A stretch of 64,000 nt of DNA from Pseudarthrobacter defluvii (GTDB lineage: Bacteria; Actinomycetota; Actinomycetes; Actinomycetales; Micrococcaceae), in the NCBI RefSeq assembly GCF_030816725.1, contig NZ_JAUSYG010000001.1:2666001-2730000 (forward strand). Reading direction: 5' to 3'. This document shows positions 37,261 through 46,308 of the stretch, in pieces; the first letter of the stretch is position 1; every line of letters starts with the position of its first letter. Under the pieces are notes generated by a model. It saw nothing but the letters and a program-made list of their open reading frames with translations. It searched no databases and was not told the origin of the DNA. The position numbers were made by a program, and so were the translations under genes.

Positions 37261-37419
37261 TTACCTGGCCGGCAGCGTGAGCAGGTAGGCGGCGAGCAGC
37301 GACATGGCGGCCAGGACATAGAACGTCACCTGGGTCCACAGCGGCTTGCGCTGCTGCCGGAAGGAAATGCCGCCGCCGATCAGGATGCCGGCGAGGCCCA
37401 TCAGCAGTACCGACCACAT
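37261..37419 (-). CDS. 52-aa membrane protein between hisH and hisA
   Basis: A short ORF whose ATG directly follows the hisH TAG (TAGATG). It reads MWSVLLMGLAGILIGGGISF, then RQQRKPLWTQ, then VTFYVLAAMSLLAAYLLTLPAR. This is two predicted membrane helices joined by a basic loop, positive-inside in form. I do not recognise a family. Its position with zero spacing after hisH implies coupled translation within the his operon. Hydrophobic composition, third-position GC and gap-filling placement support coding. Confidence 0.75.
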   Translation of the reverse strand: MWSVLLMGLAGILIGGGISFRQQRKPLWTQVTFYVLAAMSLLAAYLLTLPAR

Positions 37420-38187
37420 CTAGGCGCCGCTGCCGGCGTCGGCGGGTGCTGCACCGGTCCCGGGGCTGCCGCTGGCCGGCTTGCGCAGGCTTTCCACCCA
37501 GTTGCGCAGCAGCCGGGCACCGGCGTCACCGGACTTCTCGGGGTGGAACTGGGTGGCACAGAGTGGGCCGTTCTCGACGGCGGCAATGAACGGGGCGCCA
37601 TGCTCGGACCACGTGACCATTGGCGGAGCCATCCGCGGCTGGACCACGTCGAAGTTCCACTCCTGCACGCCGTACGAGTGCACGAAGTAGAAGCGCTCGT
37701 TTTCGACGCCGGCAAAGAGTTTGGAGCCTTGGGGGACCTTGACGGTGTTCCAGCCCATGTGCGGGACAACTTCCGCGGGAAGGGCCTCTACTTTGCCGGG
37801 CCATTCACCGATGCCTTCGGCTTCGGTGCCGTGTTCCACCCCTGCCTCGAAAAGGACCTGGAGCCCAACGCAAATAGCCAGCACGGGGCGGCCGCCGGCA
37901 ACGCGCCTGCCGATGAGGCGGATACCGTCCACCGCCTTGAGTTCGCGCATCACGGTTTCGAAGGCGCCGACGCCGGGCACCACCAGGCCATCTGCGTTCA
38001 GCACGTCCTCCGGCTTGGAGCTCAGGATGACTTCCGCACCGGCGCGTTCCAGTGCGCGCACGGCTGAGCGGACGTTTCCGGAACCATAGTCCAGCACGGT
38101 GACCGTGGGCTTGCCTTCGGGTGAGGCAAGCTTGCGGGCTGCTGAAGGATCGATAATTGCGCCGTCCTTCAGTACCTGCCCGCTCAC
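37420..38187 (-). CDS. hisH: Imidazole glycerol phosphate synthase, glutaminase subunit
   Basis: A 255-aa class I glutamine amidotransferase that supplies ammonia to HisF. The nucleophile is Cys in [18 protein letters not shown], and [11 protein letters not shown] holds the His-Glu pair. A 30-residue N-terminal lead and a Gly/Ala/Pro C-terminal tail are longer than usual. GTG 38187 overlaps the hisB stop by four bases. hisF is not in the window. Confidence 0.95.
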   Translation of the reverse strand: MSGQVLKDGAIIDPSAARKLASPEGKPTVTVLDYGSGNVRSAVRALERAGAEVILSSKPEDVLNADGLVVPGVGAFETVMRELKAVDGIRLIGRRVAGGRPVLAICVGLQVLFEAGVEHGTEAEGIGEWPGKVEALPAEVVPHMGWNTVKVPQGSKLFAGVENERFYFVHSYGVQEWNFDVVQPRMAPPMVTWSEHGAPFIAAVENGPLCATQFHPEKSGDAGARLLRNWVESLRKPASGSPGTGAAPADAGSGA

Positions 38188-38810
38188 AGCGCGCCCTTGG
38201 TGGAGGGGATGCCCTCAACGCGGGGGTCCGGTTCGATGGCAGCGCGCAGGGCGCGGGCGAAGGCCTTGAACTGGGCCTCGACAATGTGGTGCGGGTCCCG
38301 GCCGGCCAGCACGTTCATGTGCAGGCAGATCCCGGCGTGCAGCGTGATGGCTTCGAAGACGTGCCTGGTGAGGGACCCGGTGAAGTGGCCGCCGATCAGG
38401 TGGTACTCCTGGCCCGCCGGCTCGCCGCCGTGCACCAGATAGGGGCGGCCGGAGACGTCCACGACTGCGTTGGCAAGGGCTTCATCCAGCGGCACGGTGG
38501 CTTCCCCGAAACGGCGGATTCCCGCTTTGTTGCCGAGGGCAGTGCGCAGGACCTCGCCGAAGGTGATGGCGACGTCCTCCACGGTGTGGTGGACGTCGAT
38601 GTGGGTGTCGCCGGTGGCCTTGACCGTCATATCGATCAGGGAGTGCTTGCACAGGGCGGTCAGCATGTGGTCATAAAACGGCACGGACGTGTCAATGTCC
38701 GACACTCCGGTTCCGTCGAGGTTGATCTCCACGAGGACGGAGGACTCGCTGGTGGCACGCTCCATGCGGGCGGTCCGGGCCGCGGCCGTATTCGATCCGG
38801 TTGGACTCAT
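38184..38810 (-). CDS. hisB: Imidazoleglycerol-phosphate dehydratase
   Basis: A 208-aa monofunctional HisB dehydratase without the phosphatase domain found in E. coli. The metal-binding motifs [17 protein letters not shown] and [17 protein letters not shown] are present. ATG 38810, 60 bases after hisC, with AAGGAT upstream. Confidence 0.97.
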   Translation of the reverse strand: MSPTGSNTAAARTARMERATSESSVLVEINLDGTGVSDIDTSVPFYDHMLTALCKHSLIDMTVKATGDTHIDVHHTVEDVAITFGEVLRTALGNKAGIRRFGEATVPLDEALANAVVDVSGRPYLVHGGEPAGQEYHLIGGHFTGSLTRHVFEAITLHAGICLHMNVLAGRDPHHIVEAQFKAFARALRAAIEPDPRVEGIPSTKGAL

Positions 38811-38870
38811 GGTGAGGGATCCTTAGTGGGAGGAGAAGTGGTTCAAGGCGTCCAGCGCCGCACTACAAGT

Positions 38871-39989
38871 CTAGGCGGGAAGCGCAGCCCGGCCCGCAAT
38901 GATGCGTTCCAGGGACGTGAGGAAGGCGGTGGTTTCCGCCTCAGTGCCTGCAGTGACCCTGAGGTGGCCGGGGATGCCGACATCGCGGATGAGTACACCG
39001 GCGTCCAGCAGCTCCTGCCAGACCTGGTGCGGATTCTCCAGTCCGCCGAAGAAGACGTAGTTGGAGTCGGAGGCGGCAGGCGTCAGGCCCATCCTGGTCA
39101 ATTCCGAAACAATCCGGTCCCGCTGGGCCTTGATGTCCTGCACGTCGGCCATGAGCGCCTCGCGGTGTGCGAGGGCGGCAAGCGCCGTGGCCTGCGTGAT
39201 GGCAGAAAGGTGGTACGGCAGGCGCACCAACCGCAGGGCATCGGTTACCTCGGGCGCGGCAGCCATGTAGCCAAGCCGGGCGCCGGCCAAGGCAAATGCC
39301 TTGCTCATGGTGCGTGAGACGATCAACCGCTCACGGCCCGGCAGCAGGGTCAGTGCACTGGGCGTTCCGTCATGCGCGAACTCATGGTAGGCCTCGTCGA
39401 CGATGATGATGGCCTGGCTGTCCTCCCCGGCCTCGTAGACAGCTTCCACGACGTCCAGACCCAGTCCGGTTCCAGTGGGGTTGTTGGGCGAGCAAAGGAA
39501 CACAATGTTCGGCCCGAGTTCCTTGACCTGGCGGGCGGCGGACTCGGCGCTCAGGTCGTAGCCTTCCGCGCGTTCCCCGGTGATGTACTGCGTGTCTGTT
39601 CCGCTGGCCAGCAGCGGGTACATGGAATACGTGGGCGGGAAGCCCAGGGCAGTACGGCCCGGGCCGCCGAAGGCCTGGAGGATCTGCTGCAGGACCTCAT
39701 TGGAACCGTTGGCTGCCCAGACATTGGCTTCGTCGAGGCCATGCCCGAGGTACTCCGCCAAGGCTCTCCGAAGTTCGGTGAACTCCCGGTCAGGGTAGCG
39801 GTTGAGGCCAGCGGCGGCCTCTGTCACCGCGGCGCTGATGGCGGCGCGCACGTCTGCCGGGACACCATGGGTGTTCTCATTGACGTTCAGCAGGATGGGG
39901 ACGTCCAGTTGGGGCGCCCCGTAAGGGGTGAGCCCGCGAAGGTTGTTTCGGAGGGGAAGCCGGTTCAGACGTTCTAGCTGGTCGTTCAC
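38871..39989 (-). CDS. hisC: Histidinol-phosphate aminotransferase
   Basis: A 372-aa fold type I PLP aminotransferase. The cofactor lysine lies in SRTMSKAFALAGARLGY; NPNNPTG-type loop is CSPNNPTGTGLG, and VDEAYHEF gives the Asp and Tyr. GTG start at 39989 is only six bases after a TAAACT -10-like hexamer, so the mRNA may be leaderless. First gene of the his cluster here. Confidence 0.95.
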   Translation of the reverse strand: MNDQLERLNRLPLRNNLRGLTPYGAPQLDVPILLNVNENTHGVPADVRAAISAAVTEAAAGLNRYPDREFTELRRALAEYLGHGLDEANVWAANGSNEVLQQILQAFGGPGRTALGFPPTYSMYPLLASGTDTQYITGERAEGYDLSAESAARQVKELGPNIVFLCSPNNPTGTGLGLDVVEAVYEAGEDSQAIIIVDEAYHEFAHDGTPSALTLLPGRERLIVSRTMSKAFALAGARLGYMAAAPEVTDALRLVRLPYHLSAITQATALAALAHREALMADVQDIKAQRDRIVSELTRMGLTPAASDSNYVFFGGLENPHQVWQELLDAGVLIRDVGIPGHLRVTAGTEAETTAFLTSLERIIAGRAALPA

Positions 39990-39995
39990 CTGAAC

Positions 39996-40015
39996 AGTTT
40001 AGTTGCCGTGGCAAC
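39996..40015 (-). promoter_or_regulatory. hisC promoter -10 with adjoining palindrome
   Basis: TAAACT (39996-40001 on the minus strand) is followed six bases later by the hisC GTG. Immediately upstream, filling the promoter spacer, is the perfect 14-bp palindrome GTTGCC-GT-GGCAAC at 40002-40015. This is where a repressor would sit. The regulator is not known to me. Confidence 0.5.
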
Positions 40016-40097
40016 GACCGGAAAATGTGACAGGTTTTGTTCGCCCTCGGCGTGCCTCAGGCAGCCCTGGGAACCCGCCGGGCGCCGGCAGCGGCTA

Positions 40098-40448
40098 TCA
40101 GCGTGTTGGAACGAACAGCTGCTGCCCAGGCAGGACGGAGCCGGCACTGAGGTTGTTGAGCTGTACGATGTCCGCCACCACGTCCCGGGCGTCGCGGTCC
40201 GGATCCACCGCACCGGCGATGGTCCACAGCGACTGGCCTGGCTGCACCGTCACGGTGACCGTGGGCGTCACGGCCAGGTCCGCCGAGGAGTCGGAGGCCT
40301 TGGCCGGCGAGTTGAAGAACCCCGACAGCGAGAGCAGGAGAACGGTGAGGAGTACCAATGGGACTCCAATCAGGACGATCCGTCCCCGGCGGGTAAGGCG
40401 CAGGGGTGCCGCGGATGGTGAAACGTTGTGACGAGTTGATGCTGACAT
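40098..40448 (-). CDS. LysM-domain membrane protein, probable SOS division inhibitor
   Basis: A 116-aa protein: a basic N-terminus, one membrane helix (IVLIGVPLVLLTVLLLSLSGFF-type, residues ~28-50), then a LysM domain (VTVTVQPGQSLWTIAG ... ADIVQLNNLSAGSVLPGQQLFVP). This is the layout of YneA (Bacillus), Rv2719c/ChiZ (Mycobacterium) and DivS neighbours: SOS-induced division inhibitors encoded divergently from lexA. AGGAGGG precedes ATG 40448. LexA boxes lie in the shared intergenic region. Function is inferred from context. Confidence 0.87.
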   Translation of the reverse strand: MSASTRHNVSPSAAPLRLTRRGRIVLIGVPLVLLTVLLLSLSGFFNSPAKASDSSADLAVTPTVTVTVQPGQSLWTIAGAVDPDRDARDVVADIVQLNNLSAGSVLPGQQLFVPTR

Positions 40449-40567
40449 GAACTGAGCCCTCCTGGACCTGCCGTGCTGCCCGGGTGTCCGCCGGCGGCCG
40501 CCCCGACCATTCAGACCCCGCTCCGGAACTCTCTCCGGCCACGTTTTCGAATAGGGCACGCGCTGGT

Positions 40568-40583
40568 TAGAACACATGTTCGA
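40568..40583. promoter_or_regulatory. LexA box 1, lexA/LysM intergenic region
   Basis: TAGAACACATGTTCGA matches the consensus TCGAACACATGTTCGA at 15 of 16 bases. It is 120 bases from the LysM gene start and 141-240 bases from the candidate lexA starts, placed to control the LysM promoter. Confidence 0.85.
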
Positions 40584-40634
40584 ACTTTGCTGGTTAAGTT
40601 TTAGCACCTATCAACGAACAATGTCGAGACTCGC

Positions 40635-40650
40635 TAGAACAAATGTTTGA
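40635..40650. promoter_or_regulatory. LexA box 2, lexA/LysM intergenic region
   Basis: TAGAACAAATGTTTGA keeps GAAC-N4-GTTT and lies 52 bases from box 1. The weaker match and position toward lexA suit autoregulation. The remainder of 40449-40723 holds no gene. Confidence 0.72.
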
Positions 40651-40723
40651 AAAAGCACTGTGGCTGGCCTAACTTTGGAACCAAAGAACAACCACCCCTG
40701 AAGTTGACCAGCAGGGTCTGACA

Positions 40724-41545
40724 ATGACAGTGGGAGTCCTACCGGCGGCGGTCGCAGGCCAGCGCCAGGGCGGACGATTCGGCGGCAAGCGAAAGGCATT
40801 GGCGAATATGGCAGCAGCAGCCGCCGGGGGCAGGACAGCCCCGCAAACCAAGAGGACCACCAAGGGCCTGACCCCCCGGCAGAAGAAGATCCTCGAAACC
40901 ATCCAGCGCTCAGTCAATGAGAACGGGTACCCGCCCTCCATGCGTGAGATCGGCGATACCGTCGGGTTGGCAAGCCTGTCCAGCGTCACCCACCAGCTCT
41001 CCCAGCTGGAGAAGCTCGGTTACCTGCGCCGTGATCCCAAGCGGCCGCGGGCCATGGAAGTGCTCATGCCCCTCACGCTGGACGGCGGTGCCGGCAAAGC
41101 CGCGGGCATCTCTCCTGCGCCCCAGCCTCCCGGCCCGGGTGCCACAGTGACTGAACTGCCCACCGCACTGGATACGGCAATGGTTCCCTTGGTGGGCCGG
41201 ATTGCTGCCGGCGGTCCCATCCTGGCCGAGCAGCTCGTCGAGGATGTCATGCCCCTCCCCCGCCAGCTGGTGGGCCAGGGCGAACTCTTCATGCTGCGTG
41301 TGGCCGGCGATTCCATGGTGGACGCCGCCATATGCGACGGCGACTGGGTGGTGGTCCGGCGACAGGCGGACGCCGCCAACGGGGACATCGTTGCTGCACT
41401 GCTCGATGACGAAGCGACCGTCAAGACCTTCCGCCAGCGCGACGGCCACACTTGGCTGCTTCCGCAGAACACACAGTACGAACCCATCCTGGGCGACCAC
41501 GCCACCATCATGGGCAAGGTCGTCTCAGTCCTGCGTTCACTCTGA
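40724..41545 (+). CDS. lexA: SOS repressor LexA
   Basis: Winged-helix repressor ([44 protein letters not shown] region) joined to a self-cleaving S24 peptidase domain. The Ala-Gly cleavage site is in [12 protein letters not shown]; the catalytic Ser is in [14 protein letters not shown] and the Lys in [11 protein letters not shown]. The frame gives 273 aa; an internal ATG at 40808 ([16 protein letters not shown]) would give 245 aa, closer to the family norm, and may be the real start. It is divergent from the LysM gene. Confidence 0.95.
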   Translation: MTVGVLPAAVAGQRQGGRFGGKRKALANMAAAAAGGRTAPQTKRTTKGLTPRQKKILETIQRSVNENGYPPSMREIGDTVGLASLSSVTHQLSQLEKLGYLRRDPKRPRAMEVLMPLTLDGGAGKAAGISPAPQPPGPGATVTELPTALDTAMVPLVGRIAAGGPILAEQLVEDVMPLPRQLVGQGELFMLRVAGDSMVDAAICDGDWVVVRRQADAANGDIVAALLDDEATVKTFRQRDGHTWLLPQNTQYEPILGDHATIMGKVVSVLRSL

Positions 41546-41626
41546 AGCGTTCCCCAGCCGGGCTTCCTGACCAGCGCTCCGGGAATCAGCCCGGAGGCCG
41601 GTCACGCCCTGCGGGGACTCCCGGAG

Positions 41627-43684
41627 CTACCGGGACTCCCCGCCCAACCTGGTAAGGGCGGCCAGCGCCTTGCTGCGGTCCGTGGTGGCCCAGAACGGGG
41701 GCAGGGCACCGCGCAGGAATCCGGCGTAACGCTCGGTTGCCAGCCGGGAGTCCAGCACGGCCACCACGCCTTTGTCCCCCGTGGACCTGATCAGCCGCCC
41801 AGCGCCCTGGGCCAGCCGGATCGCAGCGTGCGTGGCTGACACGGACATGAAGCCATTCCCGCCGGCCTGCGCCACGGCGCGCGAACGCGCCGTCATCAGC
41901 GGATCGTCCGGCCGCGGGAACGGGATACGGTCAATGACCACCAGGCGGCAGGAGCCTCCCGGAACGTCAACGCCCTGCCACAGGGACATGGTCCCGAAAA
42001 GGCAGGTGTCCGGTTCATCGGCGAACTGTTTGACCAGCGCCGTCATGGTGGATTCCCCTTGGCAGAGGACGCTCATATCCAGTTTGGGCCGCAGGGCGTC
42101 GGCCGCTTCCTCGGCAGCCCTCCGTGAAGAGAACAGACACAGTGCTCCCCCGCCGGAGGCCTTGATCAGTGCTTCCAGTTCCTCCAACGCCTCCTGGGAC
42201 ACGCCGCGCCCGGGCTTGGGCAGGTGTCCGGCGACGTAGAGGATGCCCTGCCTGGGGTAATCAAAGGGCGAGCCCACGTCCACGCCCGTCCAGCTGGGAG
42301 CACCATCGCCGAGAAGTCCCAGTCCTCCTGCGGCAGGTTCAAACGCGGACCCGATGGCCAAGGTGGCCGAGGTCAGCACCACGGTATGCCCGGCAAATAG
42401 GCCCTCCCGCAGCCGCCCGGCCACGGACAGCGGGGCGATGTTGATGAGCACCGGTGCGTTCTCGTCGGGCTGCGAGTAGCCCTGGCCGGGATCGAATGTA
42501 CTGGCGCGCGAAAACCACACCACCTCCCGGTTTTCCCGGGCGGCGACCAGCCGCTCGCACAGTTCCAGGATGAGCATGAGGCGGGACCTGGCCAGCTGCC
42601 TGCCGCCGTCGGCCGTAGTGTTGCTGTCCCCCTTGGAGTCGGACAGCGCCGCCCGGCACGCCTCGCGCAGCTGGTCCACGCAGTCCAGCTGCTCATCGTT
42701 CAAGCCATTGGGCAGCAGGCCGTTCGGGGCACCGGCAAGGGCCAGCTCAAGGTTCGCAGCGGCCGCGTTCAGGGCATCAACGGTGATGGCGGTGTGCTTC
42801 CGTGCGCCCGAAGCGGCAGCGTGGACCATCGCGACGGACAGCTGTCCGGAGACGGCTCCGGTGACCCGGTCCTGCAGTTCGTGCGCTTCGTCCACCACCA
42901 CGACGTCGTATTCGGGCAGGACGGCAAGTCCCTCGAATGCGCTGACGGCGAGCATGGCATGGTTTGTCACCACAACGTCCGCTTCAGCAGCGTCCTGCCG
43001 GGCGAGTTCAGCGAAGCATTCGGCAGCCATGGGGCACTTTTGGGCCCCCAGGCACTCCATGGACGTCACGGACACCTGCCGCCATGCACGGTCGGTCACG
43101 CCCGGGAGCAGTTCGTCCCGATCACCCGTAGCCGTCTTCTCCGCCCACTCGCGGAGCCGGACCACTTCCTTGCCAAGCTGCGAGGAGGGTCCGCCCACGG
43201 ACGCTGCGAAGTGCGGCACGCTGGTGTCCTCGCCCAGCGAGAAGAGCTGCCCTTCCGACGGCTCCTCCGAGGGAAAGCCGCCTTCGAGCTTGTGGCGGCA
43301 GACGTAATTGGAGCGGCCCTTGACCAAGGCAACCTTGACCGGCCGCTCCAGCCCAGGGGTGATGTTCTTCAGTAGCCGGGGCAGGTCCCTGCCGACAATT
43401 TGGGTTTGCAGGGCAAGCGTGGCGGTGGACACCAGCGCAGGCTTGTTGCTCTCCAGGGCATGCGCGATGAGCGGCACCAGGTAGGCCAGCGACTTACCGG
43501 TGCCGGTGCCGGCCTGGACCAACAGGTGGTTGCCCGTTTCAATGGACCGCGCCACCTGCCGGGCCATTTCGTGTTGTCCGGTGCGGCTTTGCCCGCCCAT
43601 GCCGGCGACGGCACGGTCGAGCAGTTCGATGACGAACTGCTCGCCGGCCGTCTGCGCGGCTTCTCCGGCCGCCAGGTCAGTCAT
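41627..43684 (-). CDS. dinG: DinG/XPD-type DNA helicase
   Basis: A 685-aa superfamily 2 helicase. Walker A is AGTGTGKSLAYLVPL (~58-66), the DEAH box VVDEAHELQD, and motif VI lies near AIRLAQGAGRLIRS. Four cysteines between motifs I and II (YVCRHK ... CLGAQKCPMAAECFAE) fit the iron-sulfur cluster of XPD/DinG enzymes. It likely unwinds 5'-3' and resolves R-loops or repair intermediates. Its ATG lies inside the hflX 3' end (8-base overlap). No LexA box is seen at it, as it is transcribed with hflX. Confidence 0.92.
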   Translation of the reverse strand: MTDLAAGEAAQTAGEQFVIELLDRAVAGMGGQSRTGQHEMARQVARSIETGNHLLVQAGTGTGKSLAYLVPLIAHALESNKPALVSTATLALQTQIVGRDLPRLLKNITPGLERPVKVALVKGRSNYVCRHKLEGGFPSEEPSEGQLFSLGEDTSVPHFAASVGGPSSQLGKEVVRLREWAEKTATGDRDELLPGVTDRAWRQVSVTSMECLGAQKCPMAAECFAELARQDAAEADVVVTNHAMLAVSAFEGLAVLPEYDVVVVDEAHELQDRVTGAVSGQLSVAMVHAAASGARKHTAITVDALNAAAANLELALAGAPNGLLPNGLNDEQLDCVDQLREACRAALSDSKGDSNTTADGGRQLARSRLMLILELCERLVAARENREVVWFSRASTFDPGQGYSQPDENAPVLINIAPLSVAGRLREGLFAGHTVVLTSATLAIGSAFEPAAGGLGLLGDGAPSWTGVDVGSPFDYPRQGILYVAGHLPKPGRGVSQEALEELEALIKASGGGALCLFSSRRAAEEAADALRPKLDMSVLCQGESTMTALVKQFADEPDTCLFGTMSLWQGVDVPGGSCRLVVIDRIPFPRPDDPLMTARSRAVAQAGGNGFMSVSATHAAIRLAQGAGRLIRSTGDKGVVAVLDSRLATERYAGFLRGALPPFWATTDRSKALAALTRLGGESR

Positions 43685-45257
43685 TGACGACGAATGGTTC
43701 CAGTTCGGACGCCAGGCCCTCCCGGACCATCACAGCGGCCCTGGTACCCACCTCGACATGGTCCAGGCTGAGGATCTCGGCATCGGACTCGTGCAGCTTG
43801 CTGATCAAGTCGCCGCGATCGTACGGAATGAGCAGCTCCATCTTGACCGACGGCCGGGGAATCGACTCGCTGATGGTCTTCAGCAGTTCCGGAATGCCCT
43901 CCCCCGTGCGGGCCGAGACCACCACATGCCGCGGTTCCCGCTGCTTCAGCCGCTCCACCACGAAGGGGTCCGCAGCATCGGCCTTGTTCAGCACGACGAT
44001 CTCGGGCACCTTCCGGGCGTCAACTTCGCTGAAGACCTTTCGGACCGCAGCAATCTGGCCCTCCGGATCGGGGTGCGAGACGTCCACCACGTGCAGGATC
44101 AGGTCGGCGTCCGCCACTTCCTCGAGCGTGGAGCGGAAGGCTTCCACCAGCTGTGTGGGCAGCGAACGGACGAACCCCACGGTGTCGGCCAGGGTGTAGC
44201 CGAGGCCGTCGGCGGTTTCGGCCTTGCGGACGGTGGGATCCAGGGTGGCAAACAGTGCGTTCTCCACGAGGACCCCGGCGTCGGTGAGGCGGTTGAGCAG
44301 GGAGGACTTGCCGGCGTTGGTGTACCCTGCGATGGCCACGGAAGGCACTTCATTACGACGGCGGTTGGCCCGCTTGGTCTCGCGTGCGGGCTTCATAGCA
44401 GCGATTTCGCGCCGCAGCTTGGCCATGCGGGTACGGATCCGTCGCCGGTCCAGTTCGATCTTGGTCTCACCGGGACCACGGGAACCCATGCCGGCTGCAG
44501 CGCCACCCACCTGGCCACCGGCCTGGCGGGACATCGACTCGCCCCAGCCACGCAGGCGGGGAAGCAGGTATTCCAGCTGCGCCAGTTCCACCTGGGCCTT
44601 GCCCTCACGGCTCTTGGCGTGCTGGGCGAAAATGTCCAGGATCAGCGCGGTACGGTCGATGACCTTGACCTTGACGATGTCTTCCAAGGCACGCCGCTGG
44701 GACGGGGCCAGTTCGGCGTCCACCACCACTGTGTCCGCACCCGTTGACAGGACGATGTCCTTGAGCTCCTGGGCCTTGCCCGAGCCCAGGAAGGTTCCGG
44801 GGTCGGGCTTGTCGCGGCGCTGCACCAGCCCGTCGAGGACTTCCGAACCCGCAGTCTCGGCGAGGGCGGCAAGCTCGCGCAGCGAGTTCTCCGCGTCCGC
44901 AAGCGTGCCCTCGGACCAGAGCCCGGCCAGGACCACGCGCTCCAGGCGCAACTGCCGGTACTCGACTTCTGTGACGTCCTCAAGTTCGGTGGACAGGCCC
45001 GCCCGGCGGCGCAGCGCGCGCCGTTCCTCAAGGTCCTGCTGGTCGCCGTCGTAGGTGGAATGTTCTTCGTCAAGGCGGGAAATGGCCTGGGCCCTGCCGA
45101 GCACCGCTTTTCCATCACCGCTGCCCTCACCCCGGGGCGTGCTGACATTCTTGGCCGGTACGTCCTTGGCGAGGATCCGGTCGATAACAGCCTGGATTTC
45201 CTGCGGACTCATGTCCTGGGCGGCTGGATCGGAACCGGTATTGGGCTGGCTGGTCAT
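43677..45257 (-). CDS. hflX: GTPase HflX
   Basis: A 526-aa ribosome-associated GTPase that splits stalled ribosomes. The N-terminal HflX domain (residues ~130-290) has GTFLGSGKAQELKD and VVVDAELAPSQRRALE; the linker has GSRGPGETKIELDRRRI; the G-domain has GYTNAGKSSLLNRLT (G1), DTVGFVRSLP (G3) and NKAD (G4). The start is ATG 45257 with AAAGGAG; the upstream open frame is not conserved. An N-terminal ~90-residue low-complexity lead is present. Confidence 0.94.
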   Translation of the reverse strand: MTSQPNTGSDPAAQDMSPQEIQAVIDRILAKDVPAKNVSTPRGEGSGDGKAVLGRAQAISRLDEEHSTYDGDQQDLEERRALRRRAGLSTELEDVTEVEYRQLRLERVVLAGLWSEGTLADAENSLRELAALAETAGSEVLDGLVQRRDKPDPGTFLGSGKAQELKDIVLSTGADTVVVDAELAPSQRRALEDIVKVKVIDRTALILDIFAQHAKSREGKAQVELAQLEYLLPRLRGWGESMSRQAGGQVGGAAAGMGSRGPGETKIELDRRRIRTRMAKLRREIAAMKPARETKRANRRRNEVPSVAIAGYTNAGKSSLLNRLTDAGVLVENALFATLDPTVRKAETADGLGYTLADTVGFVRSLPTQLVEAFRSTLEEVADADLILHVVDVSHPDPEGQIAAVRKVFSEVDARKVPEIVVLNKADAADPFVVERLKQREPRHVVVSARTGEGIPELLKTISESIPRPSVKMELLIPYDRGDLISKLHESDAEILSLDHVEVGTRAAVMVREGLASELEPFVVND

Positions 45258-45535
45258 GGTCTCCTTTGAAGATTCGGCAATTCCAGAATAGTGCTGATTG
45301 AGTGGAAGTTGGAAAGTATTCGCGCTGGGCTTACGGCCTGCGGTCATGGTTCTCCTGATGGTCTGCGCCGGCTGCGATGCCGGGCTGGGAATGCCGCCTT
45401 GGAACGGCGGCACGGCGGGAGGGCCGGAGAATGGCGGGACGTGCAGCAGGAGGCTGACGTTCGAGGTTCGTCCGGCGGCCGGGCAGACTCCATGATCTGG
45501 CCGGTGCGCAAGCGGAAGGCGCAAAGCCTGCATCG

Positions 45536-45587
45536 CTGCGGGACGGGTTGTCAGTGGAGGACAACCTGCGGGACGGGCATGGCCCGT
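45536..45587. repeat. Two hairpins with a 12-bp direct repeat
   Basis: CTGCGGGACGGG occurs at 45536-45547 and 45566-45577, 30 bases apart. Between and after them are stems GGTTGTC-AGTGGAG-GACAACC (45546-45566) and ACGGGC-ATG-GCCCGT (45573-45587). The surrounding 427-base gap 45258-45684 between divergent hflX and the methyltransferase gene contains no convincing ORF. Purpose unknown. Confidence 0.45.
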
Positions 45588-45684
45588 GCGGCTACTCGAA
45601 GATCAGGAACATGCGTTCCAGCCTAGCAGAGCGGCTCCTGCGCGGTTTCCCATTACGCTGCAAGGGGAACTACTCTGGCGAGTT

Positions 45685-46308
45685 ATGGAGTCAGCACACT
45701 ATTTCAGCGCGTCCCCCGCCGGCCCCTTCACCCGTAAGCCCCTCACGGTGGAATTGGCGGGCAAGCCGCGCCGCCTCCATACCTCCACCGGCATCTTCAG
45801 CCCCGATGGTATCGACAAAGGCACCGCGGTGCTCCTGGCCGAAGTTCCGGACCCGAACCCCCACGGCAACCTCTTGGACATCGGCTGCGGCTGGGGCCCG
45901 GTTGCGCTGACCATGGCCCTGCTGGCCCCCCAGTCCAAGGTCTACGCCGTGGACGTCAATGAGCGCTGCATCACGCTGACCAACGAAAATGCGGCCGCGC
46001 TGGGACTGTCCAACGTCGTCGCCAGCACCCCCCAGGAGGTGGACCCCAACGTCCGCTTCGACACCATCTGGTCCAACCCGCCGATCAGGATCGGCAAGGA
46101 GGAACTGCACGCCCTGCTCAAGCTCTGGCTGCCACGCCTAGCGGACGGCGGGACGGCATGGCTGGTGGTGCAGAAGAACCTGGGTTCGGATTCGCTGCAG
46201 CGCTGGCTGGCCGCGGAACTGGACGATTCGTTCACGGTGACCCGCGAGTCAACGTCCAAGTCCTTCCGGATCCTGAGAGTTACGAAAGCGTCCCGCTCGC
46301 CACAATGA
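45685..46308 (+). CDS. RsmC-like class I SAM methyltransferase
   Basis: A 207-aa protein with the SAM-binding motif [19 protein letters not shown], motif [12 protein letters not shown] and the catalytic NPPI ([15 protein letters not shown]) used by base N-methyltransferases. It matches the catalytic half of RsmC/RlmG rRNA guanine-N2 methyltransferases. The ATG at 45685 ([13 protein letters not shown]) suits the family start; the upstream frame of 33 residues is not conserved. TACTCT eight bases before the ATG could make it leaderless. Its 3' end overlaps dapF by 29 bases, convergent. Confidence 0.87.
   Translation: MESAHYFSASPAGPFTRKPLTVELAGKPRRLHTSTGIFSPDGIDKGTAVLLAEVPDPNPHGNLLDIGCGWGPVALTMALLAPQSKVYAVDVNERCITLTNENAAALGLSNVVASTPQEVDPNVRFDTIWSNPPIRIGKEELHALLKLWLPRLADGGTAWLVVQKNLGSDSLQRWLAAELDDSFTVTRESTSKSFRILRVTKASRSPQ

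Noticed and set aside
40550..40556. A further TTTTCGAA half-site near the LysM gene as a third LexA box
   Set aside because: Only one half is present; the partner half does not match.
45291..45626. Possible small genes upstream of hflX, including a minus-strand MFLIFE micro-ORF near 45613
   Set aside because: MFLIF resembles the start of a zinc-ribbon family but stops after six codons; the other frames have no recognisable content.
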